DNA of 64,000 nt from DALYJJ01 sp033763935 (GTDB lineage Bacteria > Acidobacteriota > Terriglobia > Bryobacterales > Bryobacteraceae), in the NCBI GenBank assembly GCA_033763935.1, contig JANRJO010000052.1, positions 1 through 64,000 of the forward strand, given 5' to 3'. The notes beneath the pieces were generated by a model, which saw nothing but the letters and a program-made list of their open reading frames with translations, did not search any database and had not been told where the DNA came from. Shown in pieces: positions 55,400 through 63,717 of this stretch. The number at the start of each line of letters is the position of its first letter. Position 1 is the stretch's first letter. The position numbers and the translations under genes were made by a program.

Positions 55400-56668
55400 A
55401 TGCGTGCAGCCAAGAGCCAGGAGATACAGGTGCCTCTTCTTCGCCCCGACCACATAGCCCAAACCGAACAGGACGTCTTCCCCGACACCCAGGGCTACAT
55501 TCTGATCAGCCACCGCTTCGACCACCGCACCTACGGATTCGTCCGCCTGCGGCCCCCCGTCCCGACCCACGCCAAAGCCGCCTTCACCAACATCCGGCCC
55601 ACCTCCTCGGAAGAGTTGCAGAGCCGCAAGCGCGACCGGAACCTCGTCGTGCACGCCCTCGGCCTGTCCGCCCGTGGGTACCTCGCCCTCGGGTTCGCCG
55701 ATACGCTCGATCCCGTCTTCCGCCAAGGCTTCGCGCAACGCGCCCTGAGCCTCACTCACACCGGCGCCTCGCAATGGAACGACATCTGGGAGGGCGGGCA
55801 GGAGTACGATGCCCTGGTCGTCATCGCGGCCTCCTCCCCAGGCCGCCTGCCCGGCCCCATGAACGACGTGTGCCAAATCCTCGGCCCGTTCGCAGACATC
55901 GTCTGGCGCGACGGCTTCGTCCGCCGCGACGCGGCCGAGCACCCCGTCGAACACTTTGGCTTCGCCGACGGCGTCAGCCAGCCCGTCTTCCTCGCCCAGG
56001 ACCAGTCCCGCGCATCCAACCGAACGTACCCCTGGGATCCCGCTGCTCCTCTTGGCCTCGTGCTCACCCCCGATCTCCACCCGCGCCCCCAATCGGGTTT
56101 CGGCTCCTACTGCGCCTTCCTCACCATCGAGCAGCACGCGCAACGCTTCGACGCCGCCGCGCAAGGCCTCGCCGCCGCCGCCGCCTGTCCCGTTGACCAT
56201 GCCAAAGCCATGATCGTCGGGCGTCACCCGAGCGGCGACCCCCTGCCTCAGCGCGCTGCCGACCAGAACGACTTCGACGCCGCCGCGCCTGACTCCGTCT
56301 GGCCCAACGCCTCCCACACCCGCCGCATGAACCCGCGAGCCGAACCGCATCGCCGCATCCTCCGCCGCGGCGCGCTCTATGAGAACCCCTCGGGAGAGCG
56401 CGGCCTGCTCTTCCAGTCCTTCCAGGCCTCGCTCGATCAGCAGTTCGAATTCATCTTTCGCAATTGGGCCTTCGTGCCGAACCATCCCGCCCCCAGTACC
56501 GGCGTCGACCCCTTCCTCGCCCCCTGCGATCCGCTTGGACAGAACTGGCCCGCCGCCAACGGCGCGTCCGTGCACCACGCAGTCCGCGGAACCACCACGC
56601 TCCGCGGTGGCCAATACTTCTTCTTCCCGTCCCTCCCGTGGATCCGTTCCCTCTCATCAATAGGTTGA
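55400..56668 (+). CDS. DyP-type peroxidase
   Basis: A 422-residue heme peroxidase of the dye-decolorising family. The GxxDG motif is GFADG (187-191, with the catalytic Asp190), the proximal heme ligand is H306 (in NASHTRRMNPR) and the distal Arg is in HRRILRRGALY (about 322). There is no signal peptide, so it is either cytoplasmic or encapsulin-linked, although no encapsulin gene is seen. DyP enzymes oxidise phenolic compounds and dyes with hydrogen peroxide. Its stop overlaps the PadR operator. Confidence 0.85.
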   Translation: MRAAKSQEIQVPLLRPDHIAQTEQDVFPDTQGYILISHRFDHRTYGFVRLRPPVPTHAKAAFTNIRPTSSEELQSRKRDRNLVVHALGLSARGYLALGFADTLDPVFRQGFAQRALSLTHTGASQWNDIWEGGQEYDALVVIAASSPGRLPGPMNDVCQILGPFADIVWRDGFVRRDAAEHPVEHFGFADGVSQPVFLAQDQSRASNRTYPWDPAAPLGLVLTPDLHPRPQSGFGSYCAFLTIEQHAQRFDAAAQGLAAAAACPVDHAKAMIVGRHPSGDPLPQRAADQNDFDAAAPDSVWPNASHTRRMNPRAEPHRRILRRGALYENPSGERGLLFQSFQASLDQQFEFIFRNWAFVPNHPAPSTGVDPFLAPCDPLGQNWPAANGASVHHAVRGTTTLRGGQYFFFPSLPWIRSLSSIG

Positions 56669-56696
56669 CAATCTACAGCTATACCTGTAGATTGTC
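56665..56696 (+). promoter_or_regulatory. PadR operator: perfect 12-base inverted repeat with embedded promoter
   Basis: GACAATCTACAG (56667-56678) and CTGTAGATTGTC (56685-56696) are exact complements around CTATAC. A promoter is embedded: TTGACA at 56665-56670, 17-base spacer, TAGATT at 56688-56693. The palindrome would thus block RNA polymerase when bound by the PadR protein encoded directly downstream. The ATG of padR is eight bases after the -10 box. Confidence 0.85.
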
Positions 56697-56701
56697 TGAA
56701 C

Positions 56702-57034
56702 ATGGCAACGCGCTCCGATCTTCTCCAGGGCACCCTCGACCTGATTGTGCTCCGTATCCTCTCGCTCGGGCCCCGTCACGGGTACGCCATCGCTCAACGC
56801 ATCAATCAGATTTCCGAGGAGAGCTTCCAGGTCAACCAGGGCTCGCTTTACCCGGCCCTGCTGCGCCTCGAACAGCGAGGCTGGGTCAAGTCAAGTTGGG
56901 GAACCACAGACACCGGCCGCGAGGCGAAGTTCTTCGAGCTGACCCGCTCCGGGCGCAAACAGCTCGCAGTCGAAACGGAAAACTGGGAGCGCGTCAAGGG
57001 AGCTATCGGGCGCCTCCTCGAAGCGACGGAGTAG
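56702..57034 (+). CDS. PadR family transcriptional regulator
   Basis: A 110-residue winged-helix protein. The N-terminal domain (DLLQGTLDLIVLRILSLGPRHGYAIAQRI) and the wing (LYPALLRLEQRGWVKSSWG, GREAKFFELTRSGRKQL) are the PadR pattern, with a short C-terminal helix. It most likely represses its own gene and the ADOP permease seven bases downstream through the palindrome just upstream. Such PadR-ADOP pairs are common in Acidobacteria. Inducer unknown. Confidence 0.9.
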   Translation: MATRSDLLQGTLDLIVLRILSLGPRHGYAIAQRINQISEESFQVNQGSLYPALLRLEQRGWVKSSWGTTDTGREAKFFELTRSGRKQLAVETENWERVKGAIGRLLEATE

Positions 57035-57040
57035 CACGCC

Positions 57041-59695
57041 ATGCGTACTCTTTGGACCCGGCTACGAGGATTCCTGTTCGCCCGGCGCTTGGACCGCGAC
57101 CTCGAGCGGCAGATTGAAAGCCACATCGCTCTGCACGTCGAAGACCTTGTCCGCGGCGGCATGTCTCCCCAGGAAGCCCGCCGCCAGGCGGCGCGCGAGT
57201 TCGGCAACGCCACCTCCATTCGCGAAGTGTATCGCGAGACACGGAGCCTGCCGCTGCTCGAAACCCTCCTCCTCGACGTCCGCTACGCGGCGCGCACGCT
57301 GCTCCGCAGGCCCGGCTTTACCGCTCTTGCCCTCGCCGCGCTCTCGCTCAGCATCGGCCTGAGCACCGCCCTCTTCAGCATTGTGCATGGCGTTCTCCTG
57401 CGAAGCCTGCCCTACCCCGATCAGGATCGCCTGATGACGGTTTGGCAGACCGATCCGAAGAAGGGTGGCGCGCGAGACGAGGTGGCGATTGGCAACTTCC
57501 TCGACTGGCGCCTTCGCCAGCGGAGCTTCGAGGGCCTGGCGATCGCCGAGCCCTTCAGCCACGAGTTGTCCGGCGATGGCGAACCGGAGGCCATCCGGTC
57601 TTGGATTGTCTCTGAGGGCTTCTTTGAGGTGATGGGGACGCCGCCGCTGCTGGGGCGGTGGTTCACGGCGGAGGACTATCGTGCCGGGTCGCCTCTCGAA
57701 GGCTACTACCCCGGCGCCGCCCGCGTCGTCATCATCAGCCACGGCTTGTGGCAGCGCCGCTTCGGCGGCGACCCGAATCTCATTGGCAAACAGCTCCAGC
57801 TTCGTGGTCGGCCCATGACCATCGTCGGCGTCATGCCGCCCGAATTCCAGTTCCCCGCGAAGCGCGAGCTATGGTCTCCCCGGCTCCCCCAGCCCCAGGA
57901 TCGGGATTCGCGAGCCGCTACCTACATGACGGTGACCGGACGCTTGAAACCCGGCATCACCAGGGAACAGGCGCGCCAGGACATGGCCAGGATCGCCGCC
58001 GAACTGGAAGCGGAACACCCGCGTACCAACCAGGGCGTCGGAGTTCGCCTCATTCCCATCGCCGACTACCTCACGGACGGCGTACGGCCCGTTCTGTGGA
58101 TCCTCTTCGGCGCGGCGTCGCTGCTGCTCGTCGCCGCCTGCGCCAACGTGGGCGGGCTGCTGCTGGCCCGCGGCGTGGAGCGGCGGCACGAACTGGCCGT
58201 GCGAAGCGCCATCGGCGGATCCACCCGCCGGCTCGTCCGCCAACTCCTCACTGAGACCGGTTTGCTGGCGCTCGCAGGCGGCCTCGGCGGCGTCGCGATC
58301 GCCTACGGCGCCCTGCGCCTCCTGATGTTCCTGCCGCCCTCGCAGGTCCCGCGCATCGAGTATGTGGGCTTGAGCGGCGCGGTTCTGCTCTTCTGTTGCG
58401 CGGTAACCGCCTTGACCGCGCTCGCCTGCGGCCTTGCGCCCGCGCTCCGCATGGTTCGCGTCGACCTGGCCGATGCATTGAAATCCAGCAGTAGGGCACT
58501 GGCTGCCGCTCCCGCCCGGCAGCGCGGGCGGCAAGTGCTGGTAGCCGCCCAGGTCGCTCTCGCCATGGTCCTCCTTACCGGCGCCGCGCTCCTCGCCCGC
58601 AGCCTCGCCACCCTGCTTGCCGTCGATCCCGGCTTCCGCCCCGAGCGCATCCTCTCGCTGGAAGTCCATGTCTACGCCCGCGCCCGCACCCCCCAGGAGC
58701 GCATCGCCTACTTCCGCCAGACTCTCGACCGCCTGTCCCGCACCCCGGGCGTAGTCAGTGCCGCCGCCGTTTCGGCGTTCCCTTTTCACGACAACGCCAT
58801 CGACATCGAAACTGCGGTGCAGGTCGTCGGCGCGCCCGAGTTGCCCGTGCACCAGCGTCCCACCGCCCGGATCACCACGGCCACCCCCGCCTACTTCGAA
58901 CTCATGCGCATTCCGCTCCGCGACGGCCGGACCTTTGGCGATGCCGACGCCCTGGAGACGGAGCGTGTGGCCATCGTGAATGAGGCCATGGCCCGCCGCT
59001 TCTTCGACGCGCGCGGCGCTCTCGGGCAACGCGTCGTCACCGGCACGGGCGGCGCTCCCCGCACCATCGTCGGCGTCGTCGGCAACACTCTTCGCAAGGG
59101 CCTCTCGGAACCGCCCCAGCCCGAACTCTACGTTCCCCACGCACAATCGGGGACCGGCTCGATGACCTGCGTGGTCCGCACCGCCGCGGACCCCTGGGGT
59201 CTGGTTCCCGCGATCAAGGAGGCGATCTGGAGCGTCAAAGGCGGCCAGCCGTTCTCGAAGATCGCCACCGCGGAGCAGTTGATGTCGACAACGCACAGCG
59301 AGCGCCGGTTCCACCTGGCCCTGATCGCCCTCTTCGCCGGAATGGCGGTGATGCTCGCTACCGTCGGCCTGTTCGGGCTGGTCAGCTACGCGGCCAACCA
59401 GCGGCGCGGCGAGATGGGCTTGCGGATGGCGCTGGGCGCCTCCGGCCTCAATGTCCTGGGCCTGGTGGTGCGCGAGGCGCTCAGCCTGGCCGGCCTCGGC
59501 GTCGCCCTCGGCCTTGTCGGCGCCCTCGTCGCGGGCAACCTGATCCGCGCCATGCTCTTCGGCGTCACGCCCTACGACCCGGCGTCGCTTGCCGGCGCGC
59601 CTGCTCTCCTGTTACTGATCGCCATCGCAGCCAGCGCCGCACCCGCCCTCCGAGCTGCGCGCGTCGATCTTATGCGCGCCCTGCGGGCGGAGTAA
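57041..59695 (+). CDS. ADOP-type ABC permease (second copy in the window)
   Basis: An 884-residue permease of the same family as the 19572-22019 gene. It starts with a small helical region (RLDRDLERQIESHIALHVED, GMSPQEARRQAAREFGN) and a first transmembrane segment near 98-118, then periplasmic MacB core, FtsX-type membrane cluster and a duplicated half, ending in RAARVDLMRALRAE. The N-terminal region and the PadR upstream mark it as the PadR-controlled ADOP type. No ATPase adjacent. Confidence 0.9.
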   Translation: MRTLWTRLRGFLFARRLDRDLERQIESHIALHVEDLVRGGMSPQEARRQAAREFGNATSIREVYRETRSLPLLETLLLDVRYAARTLLRRPGFTALALAALSLSIGLSTALFSIVHGVLLRSLPYPDQDRLMTVWQTDPKKGGARDEVAIGNFLDWRLRQRSFEGLAIAEPFSHELSGDGEPEAIRSWIVSEGFFEVMGTPPLLGRWFTAEDYRAGSPLEGYYPGAARVVIISHGLWQRRFGGDPNLIGKQLQLRGRPMTIVGVMPPEFQFPAKRELWSPRLPQPQDRDSRAATYMTVTGRLKPGITREQARQDMARIAAELEAEHPRTNQGVGVRLIPIADYLTDGVRPVLWILFGAASLLLVAACANVGGLLLARGVERRHELAVRSAIGGSTRRLVRQLLTETGLLALAGGLGGVAIAYGALRLLMFLPPSQVPRIEYVGLSGAVLLFCCAVTALTALACGLAPALRMVRVDLADALKSSSRALAAAPARQRGRQVLVAAQVALAMVLLTGAALLARSLATLLAVDPGFRPERILSLEVHVYARARTPQERIAYFRQTLDRLSRTPGVVSAAAVSAFPFHDNAIDIETAVQVVGAPELPVHQRPTARITTATPAYFELMRIPLRDGRTFGDADALETERVAIVNEAMARRFFDARGALGQRVVTGTGGAPRTIVGVVGNTLRKGLSEPPQPELYVPHAQSGTGSMTCVVRTAADPWGLVPAIKEAIWSVKGGQPFSKIATAEQLMSTTHSERRFHLALIALFAGMAVMLATVGLFGLVSYAANQRRGEMGLRMALGASGLNVLGLVVREALSLAGLGVALGLVGALVAGNLIRAMLFGVTPYDPASLAGAPALLLLIAIAASAAPALRAARVDLMRALRAE

Positions 59696-59728
59696 GCCGC
59701 GCCTGACCATCCACTGCCGACCGCCCGC

Positions 59729-59734
59729 TATAGT
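59729..59734 (+). promoter_or_regulatory. -10 box TATAGT just upstream of the 59742 start
   Basis: TATAGT seven bases before the ATG of the sigma-factor gene; transcript would be nearly leaderless. The -35 match (TGACCA at 59704-59709) is weak. Confidence 0.35.
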
Positions 59735-59741
59735 AGTCTTC

Positions 59742-60383
59742 ATGGACGAAGTGCAGCCAGCGAAAGAGAACGCCGCCGTAGCCTTCGACGAAGCCCCGCT
59801 GCTCGAACGCGCACGCAAGGGCGACGACCGCGCCTTCGCCGAGCTTGTCGAGAAGTACGAACGCAAAATCTTTCGCCTGGCTCGCAACATCACCCAGAAC
59901 GAAACCGACGCCGAAGACGTCCTCCAGGACGCCTTCCTGAAGGCCTACGAGCACCTGCCCGAGTTCCAGGGTCAGTCGAAATTCTATACCTGGATAGTCA
60001 GAATCGCGGTCAACGAAGCGTTGATGAAGTTAAGAAAACGCAAATCGGACCGCACCGTTTCCATGGATGAGAACATCGAAACGGGTGAGGACGCCCCGAT
60101 TGTTCGGGAGATCGCGGTTTGGGACGACGATCCCGAAAAACGCTACTCGCGGGAGGAAATCCGCGAGATCCTCGACGAGGCGATTGCCGGCCTGAAGCCG
60201 GCGTTTCGCACCGTATTCGTTCTGCGTGACGTAGAGGAGCTGTCCACCGAAGAGACAGCCGAAGCGCTCAACTTGTCGATTCCGGCTGTAAAGAGCCGCC
60301 TCTTGAGGGCGCGCCTGCAGCTTCGTGAGAAGTTGACTCGCTTCTTTAAGCGCAAGGGGGACGACGTCTTTGCTTACTTGTAA
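59742..60383 (+). CDS. ECF sigma factor (RpoE-like)
   Basis: A 213-residue sigma70-family protein. Region 2 is AFAELVEKYERKIFRLARNI and the DAEDVLQDAFLKAYEHL helix, region 2.4/3 WIVRIAVNEALMKLRKRK, and region 4 is ETAEALNLSIPAVKSRLLRA. It is the first gene of an operon with the zinc-finger anti-sigma factor, which overlaps it by 14 bases. Probable target: stress or envelope response, not determinable here. Confidence 0.92.
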   Translation: MDEVQPAKENAAVAFDEAPLLERARKGDDRAFAELVEKYERKIFRLARNITQNETDAEDVLQDAFLKAYEHLPEFQGQSKFYTWIVRIAVNEALMKLRKRKSDRTVSMDENIETGEDAPIVREIAVWDDDPEKRYSREEIREILDEAIAGLKPAFRTVFVLRDVEELSTEETAEALNLSIPAVKSRLLRARLQLREKLTRFFKRKGDDVFAYL

Positions 60384-60621
60384 AGACTTCTTGAATGGCT
60401 TAAGCGACTTCTTGGACGAGGCGGTGGACCCGGACACCCGGAAACACCTCCAGCAGCACGTCAATGAATGCCCGAACTGCTGGGTGGTGTACGACACGAC
60501 GAAACGCACCATCCAGGTATATAAGGGCATGGAGGCGCAAACCATTCCCCAGGACCTGCACAGCCGCCTGATGCGCGCCCTCGAACGCAAGATGGCGTCA
60601 CGCGGGCACCAGCAGGCCTAG
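60370..60621 (+). CDS. Zinc-finger anti-sigma factor, small and soluble
   Basis: An 83-residue protein starting with TTG at 60370, inside the end of the sigma gene. The ZAS motif H-x3-C-x2-C is H30-VNE-C34-PN-C37 (in QHVNECPNC), with Cys4 nearby. There is no transmembrane segment, so it is a cytoplasmic anti-sigma, in contrast to membrane-anchored anti-sigmas. It would bind zinc and could sense redox or zinc through these Cys residues. Overlap with the sigma gene supports a pair. Confidence 0.8.
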   Translation: MLTCKDFLNGLSDFLDEAVDPDTRKHLQQHVNECPNCWVVYDTTKRTIQVYKGMEAQTIPQDLHSRLMRALERKMASRGHQQA

Positions 60622-60624
60622 GCG

Positions 60625-63600
60625 TTACAGACCGGCCGGACAGGCGTTTCGGTAAAACGGGCACGGCCGGCAATGTGTTCCCGTCTGCAAGGGAAACTCC
60701 TGCCGGTCCTGCGCTTCCCGGAACTCGGCCACCCGCTCCGCTTCCTCCCCGGCGGTCACCGCCACTGCCCGCCCGGATCGCAGAAAGAAGATCCACATCT
60801 CGTCAGGCGCCTTCCCGGTCATCCTCTCCACCGCCGCCCCGTACAGCCGCAACTGCAGCGTGTAGTGTTCCAGGCGCGATTCGTCCCGGTCAGTCTTGTA
60901 ATCCACTAGGACAGTCCGCCCGCCCTCTTCCTCGAACCAGAGGTCGATCTGTCCTCGCAGGACGATGCCTTCGAGGGCGTACAGGAAGTCCCACTCCCGC
61001 TCCGCACGTCGTGCCGCCGCTGCCCGCCGCCCGAGTTCGCTCAGCGCAAAGCCCGCCGCCAGATCCCGAGCCTCAGCCGTCGCCTCGCCCGCGAACGTCC
61101 CCGCCAGCATCTCGTGCACCATCGTGCCGAGTTCGCTCGCCGACAACTCTCCCGCCGCGTGGTCCTTCGGGACGTCTTCGTCCTCGTCGAAGTGCGCTTG
61201 TACCGGCGCCATGCCCAGGTAACGCTCCAGGTAGTACCGCCGCGGGCACTCCACAAACTGCGCCACGGCCGTCACCGACGCCGTCGCGTCGTACAGCGTG
61301 ACGGACGGCCGCCGAAGCGCCTCCGGCTCCCCTGCCGGCGCCGCCTCCGCCGCGCCCTCTTCCGGCGCACGAGCCGGCTCCGTCACCGTAATCTCAGTTA
61401 GTGTGACCCCGAACGCGTCGAGCACCCGTTGCGGCCACGGCGGCAAGGGGCGGCTCGCGTCTGAATAGGAGAAGGACAGCACCAGCCGCTCCTCCGCCCT
61501 CGTCATTGCGACATAAAGCAGCCGGTCCGCCTCCTGCTCCTCCTTCTCCGCCACCTCCTGCCCGTTCGCGATATGCACCGCGTCGGAGATCCCCGCGTCC
61601 TTCATCGGGTCTCGCCATCGCACGCCGAGCCCGCGTTCCGGCCGATACAGCAGCGACGCCTTTCGCGTCTCCACGCCTTTGTGCAGCGCGGCCAGAAACA
61701 CCACCGGGTATTCGAGCCCCTTCGAGGCGTGAATGCTCATCACGTGGACCGCGTCCGGCGAATCGTTGGCCGGCGCGTTCGGCTCCTCGTGCTCCTGCCG
61801 CAGATTCGCCAGCAACTCGAGCCACTCCGAGAGCGGGGCCGGCCGCGCGGCGTGCCAGTCCCGCAGCAGCGCCAGCAGCTTGTCGATGTTCGCCCGCTCG
61901 CCAGGCCGGGCGCCCTCTTCATACCCGCACGCATCCAGCAAGCGCGCTAACAGCCGGTCCGGCGGCAACTCGTCCTTCCACCGGCGAACGTCGTTGAGCA
62001 GCCGCCGCAGCTCCCCGAACTCCTCCGGGTCTTTGCCGTCGAGCTTGAAGCGCAGCAGCGCCTCGTCCCTAATCCCGAACAGCGGCGAGCGCGCCGCGGC
62101 CGCCAGCGCCGCCTCGTCGAGCGGGTTCTCGATCGCCCGCAGCGCCGCCACCAGGTCCGTCACCTCGGGCTCCTCGAAGAAGCTGCGCCCCCGCGTCAGT
62201 AGATAGGGCACGTGCCGCTTCGCCAGCTCCGGCTCCAACGCATCGATGAACCCCGTGTTCCGCACCAGCACCGCGAAATCCCGGAAGCGCGCAGCCCGCA
62301 CTCCGCCCGCGCGATCCTCGATCTGCATCTCCCGCTGCAGTTCCCGTATGCGCCCGGCAATCCATGCCGCTTCCGCCGCCTCCGCGCCGTCCCACTCATC
62401 GCTGTGCGCCGCCACGATCTCTACCGGCGCGCCCCCGCGCGTGAATCGCCGAACCGGCTCCAGTTGGTTCTCGACAATCCCACCCAGCCCGCTGCACACC
62501 CGGTCCACCGCCGCCAACACCTCGCTGCGGCTCCGGTAGTTCTCGCCCAGCCGGTCCACCACGCCCCGCGCGCTCACCGCCTGGCGGAACCGCTCGAACA
62601 CCCTGGGCTCCGCGTGCCGGAACCCGAAGATCGATTGATTGATGTCGCCCACTGCGAAGAACCGCCCCGGCGTCCGCACCAGGTCCATCAGCTCCCACTG
62701 CAGCGGATTTGTGTCCTGCAGCTCGTCCATCAGGATCGCTTCGAAGTTCTCGCGGACGTTCTCGCGCAACTCACCGTTCGCCCGCAGCAGTGCGATTGCC
62801 TGCTCTTCGAGATCCGAGAAATCCAGCCGCGACAGTGCGCGTTTCTTCGCCCGGTAAATCTCGTCGAAGTGCTCGAGCGTGCGAATCAAAGTCTCGCGCT
62901 GGGCGCTGTAGTACGCCGCCACCAGCTCCGCCCGCGCCTCCTCCAGCTGCTCCCGAACCCCGTCGATCGCGGCGTAAATGGGGTGGTCCCTCGGCCATCG
63001 CTTATCGCACTTGAACCCTTTGAGGTGCTCGAAGTGCGCTGCAGCGAAGGGCCTCTGCGGTACCCCGCTCAGCCATTCGTCCAACTCCGCCAGCTTCCGC
63101 CGCTGCGCGTCCGTCGTGCCCCGCGGGCTCGCTCGCCGCATGGCGCGCACGCTCGCCACCAGCCGGTCGAACGCCCCTTCCGGAAACGGTGTCTCCCGCA
63201 GACTGGCAATCGGCCGCCCGCTGAGCCGCACCGCCTCACACACCGCCAGGATGTCTTCCACCGGGCGCTCCGTTCGCCAGCTCTCCAGCAGCCTGCGCAG
63301 TTCGTGCGGCCGCCGCTCAAACAGGTCATCCAGCGCCTGCGCCGCCGCCGCGTGCAACTCCGCCGTCTGCTGCCGCTCGTCCAACAGATCGAAGCGCGGA
63401 TCCAATCCCGCCGCAATCGCGTTCTCCTTCAGCAATCGCAGGCAGAACGCGTGCAGCGTTGATACGTACGCCCGCTCGATCTGCCGCCGCACCTCCGGCC
63501 GAGCGGCGAAGCGCTCTACCAGCCGCTTCTTGATCTCGTACGCCGCCTTCTCCGTGAAGGTGATCGCCAGGATGCGCAGCGGCGAGACGCCCTGGTCCAC

Positions 63601-63717
63601 CAGCCACGCGAACCGTTCCACCAGCACCCGCGTCTTGCCCGACCCCGGCCCCGCCACTACGCACACATCCTGCCCGCGGCGCTCCACCGCCGCGCGTTGC
63701 TGCGCGGAAAGGCTCAT
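60625..63717 (-). CDS. addA: UvrD/AddA-like helicase-nuclease
   Basis: A 1030-residue superfamily 1 helicase with a C-terminal nuclease. The start at 63717 follows a GGAGGGGG ribosome-binding site on the minus strand and overlaps the upstream stop. Walker A is VAGPGSGKT (21-29), then the helicase motifs LAITFTEKAAYEIKKR, LMDELQDTNPLQWEL, GDINQSIFGFRHAE, VHVMSIHASKGLEYPVVF and YVAMTRAEERLVLS. The PD-(D/E)xK nuclease (LRGQIDLWFEEE and VLVDYKTDRDES) and Cys residues flanking it (FVECPRRYYL, CRPCPFYRNAC) indicate an AddA/AddB-type Fe-S nuclease. Double-strand-break end processing. Confidence 0.88.
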   Translation of the reverse strand: MSLSAQQRAAVERRGQDVCVVAGPGSGKTRVLVERFAWLVDQGVSPLRILAITFTEKAAYEIKKRLVERFAARPEVRRQIERAYVSTLHAFCLRLLKENAIAAGLDPRFDLLDERQQTAELHAAAAQALDDLFERRPHELRRLLESWRTERPVEDILAVCEAVRLSGRPIASLRETPFPEGAFDRLVASVRAMRRASPRGTTDAQRRKLAELDEWLSGVPQRPFAAAHFEHLKGFKCDKRWPRDHPIYAAIDGVREQLEEARAELVAAYYSAQRETLIRTLEHFDEIYRAKKRALSRLDFSDLEEQAIALLRANGELRENVRENFEAILMDELQDTNPLQWELMDLVRTPGRFFAVGDINQSIFGFRHAEPRVFERFRQAVSARGVVDRLGENYRSRSEVLAAVDRVCSGLGGIVENQLEPVRRFTRGGAPVEIVAAHSDEWDGAEAAEAAWIAGRIRELQREMQIEDRAGGVRAARFRDFAVLVRNTGFIDALEPELAKRHVPYLLTRGRSFFEEPEVTDLVAALRAIENPLDEAALAAAARSPLFGIRDEALLRFKLDGKDPEEFGELRRLLNDVRRWKDELPPDRLLARLLDACGYEEGARPGERANIDKLLALLRDWHAARPAPLSEWLELLANLRQEHEEPNAPANDSPDAVHVMSIHASKGLEYPVVFLAALHKGVETRKASLLYRPERGLGVRWRDPMKDAGISDAVHIANGQEVAEKEEQEADRLLYVAMTRAEERLVLSFSYSDASRPLPPWPQRVLDAFGVTLTEITVTEPARAPEEGAAEAAPAGEPEALRRPSVTLYDATASVTAVAQFVECPRRYYLERYLGMAPVQAHFDEDEDVPKDHAAGELSASELGTMVHEMLAGTFAGEATAEARDLAAGFALSELGRRAAAARRAEREWDFLYALEGIVLRGQIDLWFEEEGGRTVLVDYKTDRDESRLEHYTLQLRLYGAAVERMTGKAPDEMWIFFLRSGRAVAVTAGEEAERVAEFREAQDRQEFPLQTGTHCRPCPFYRNACPAGL

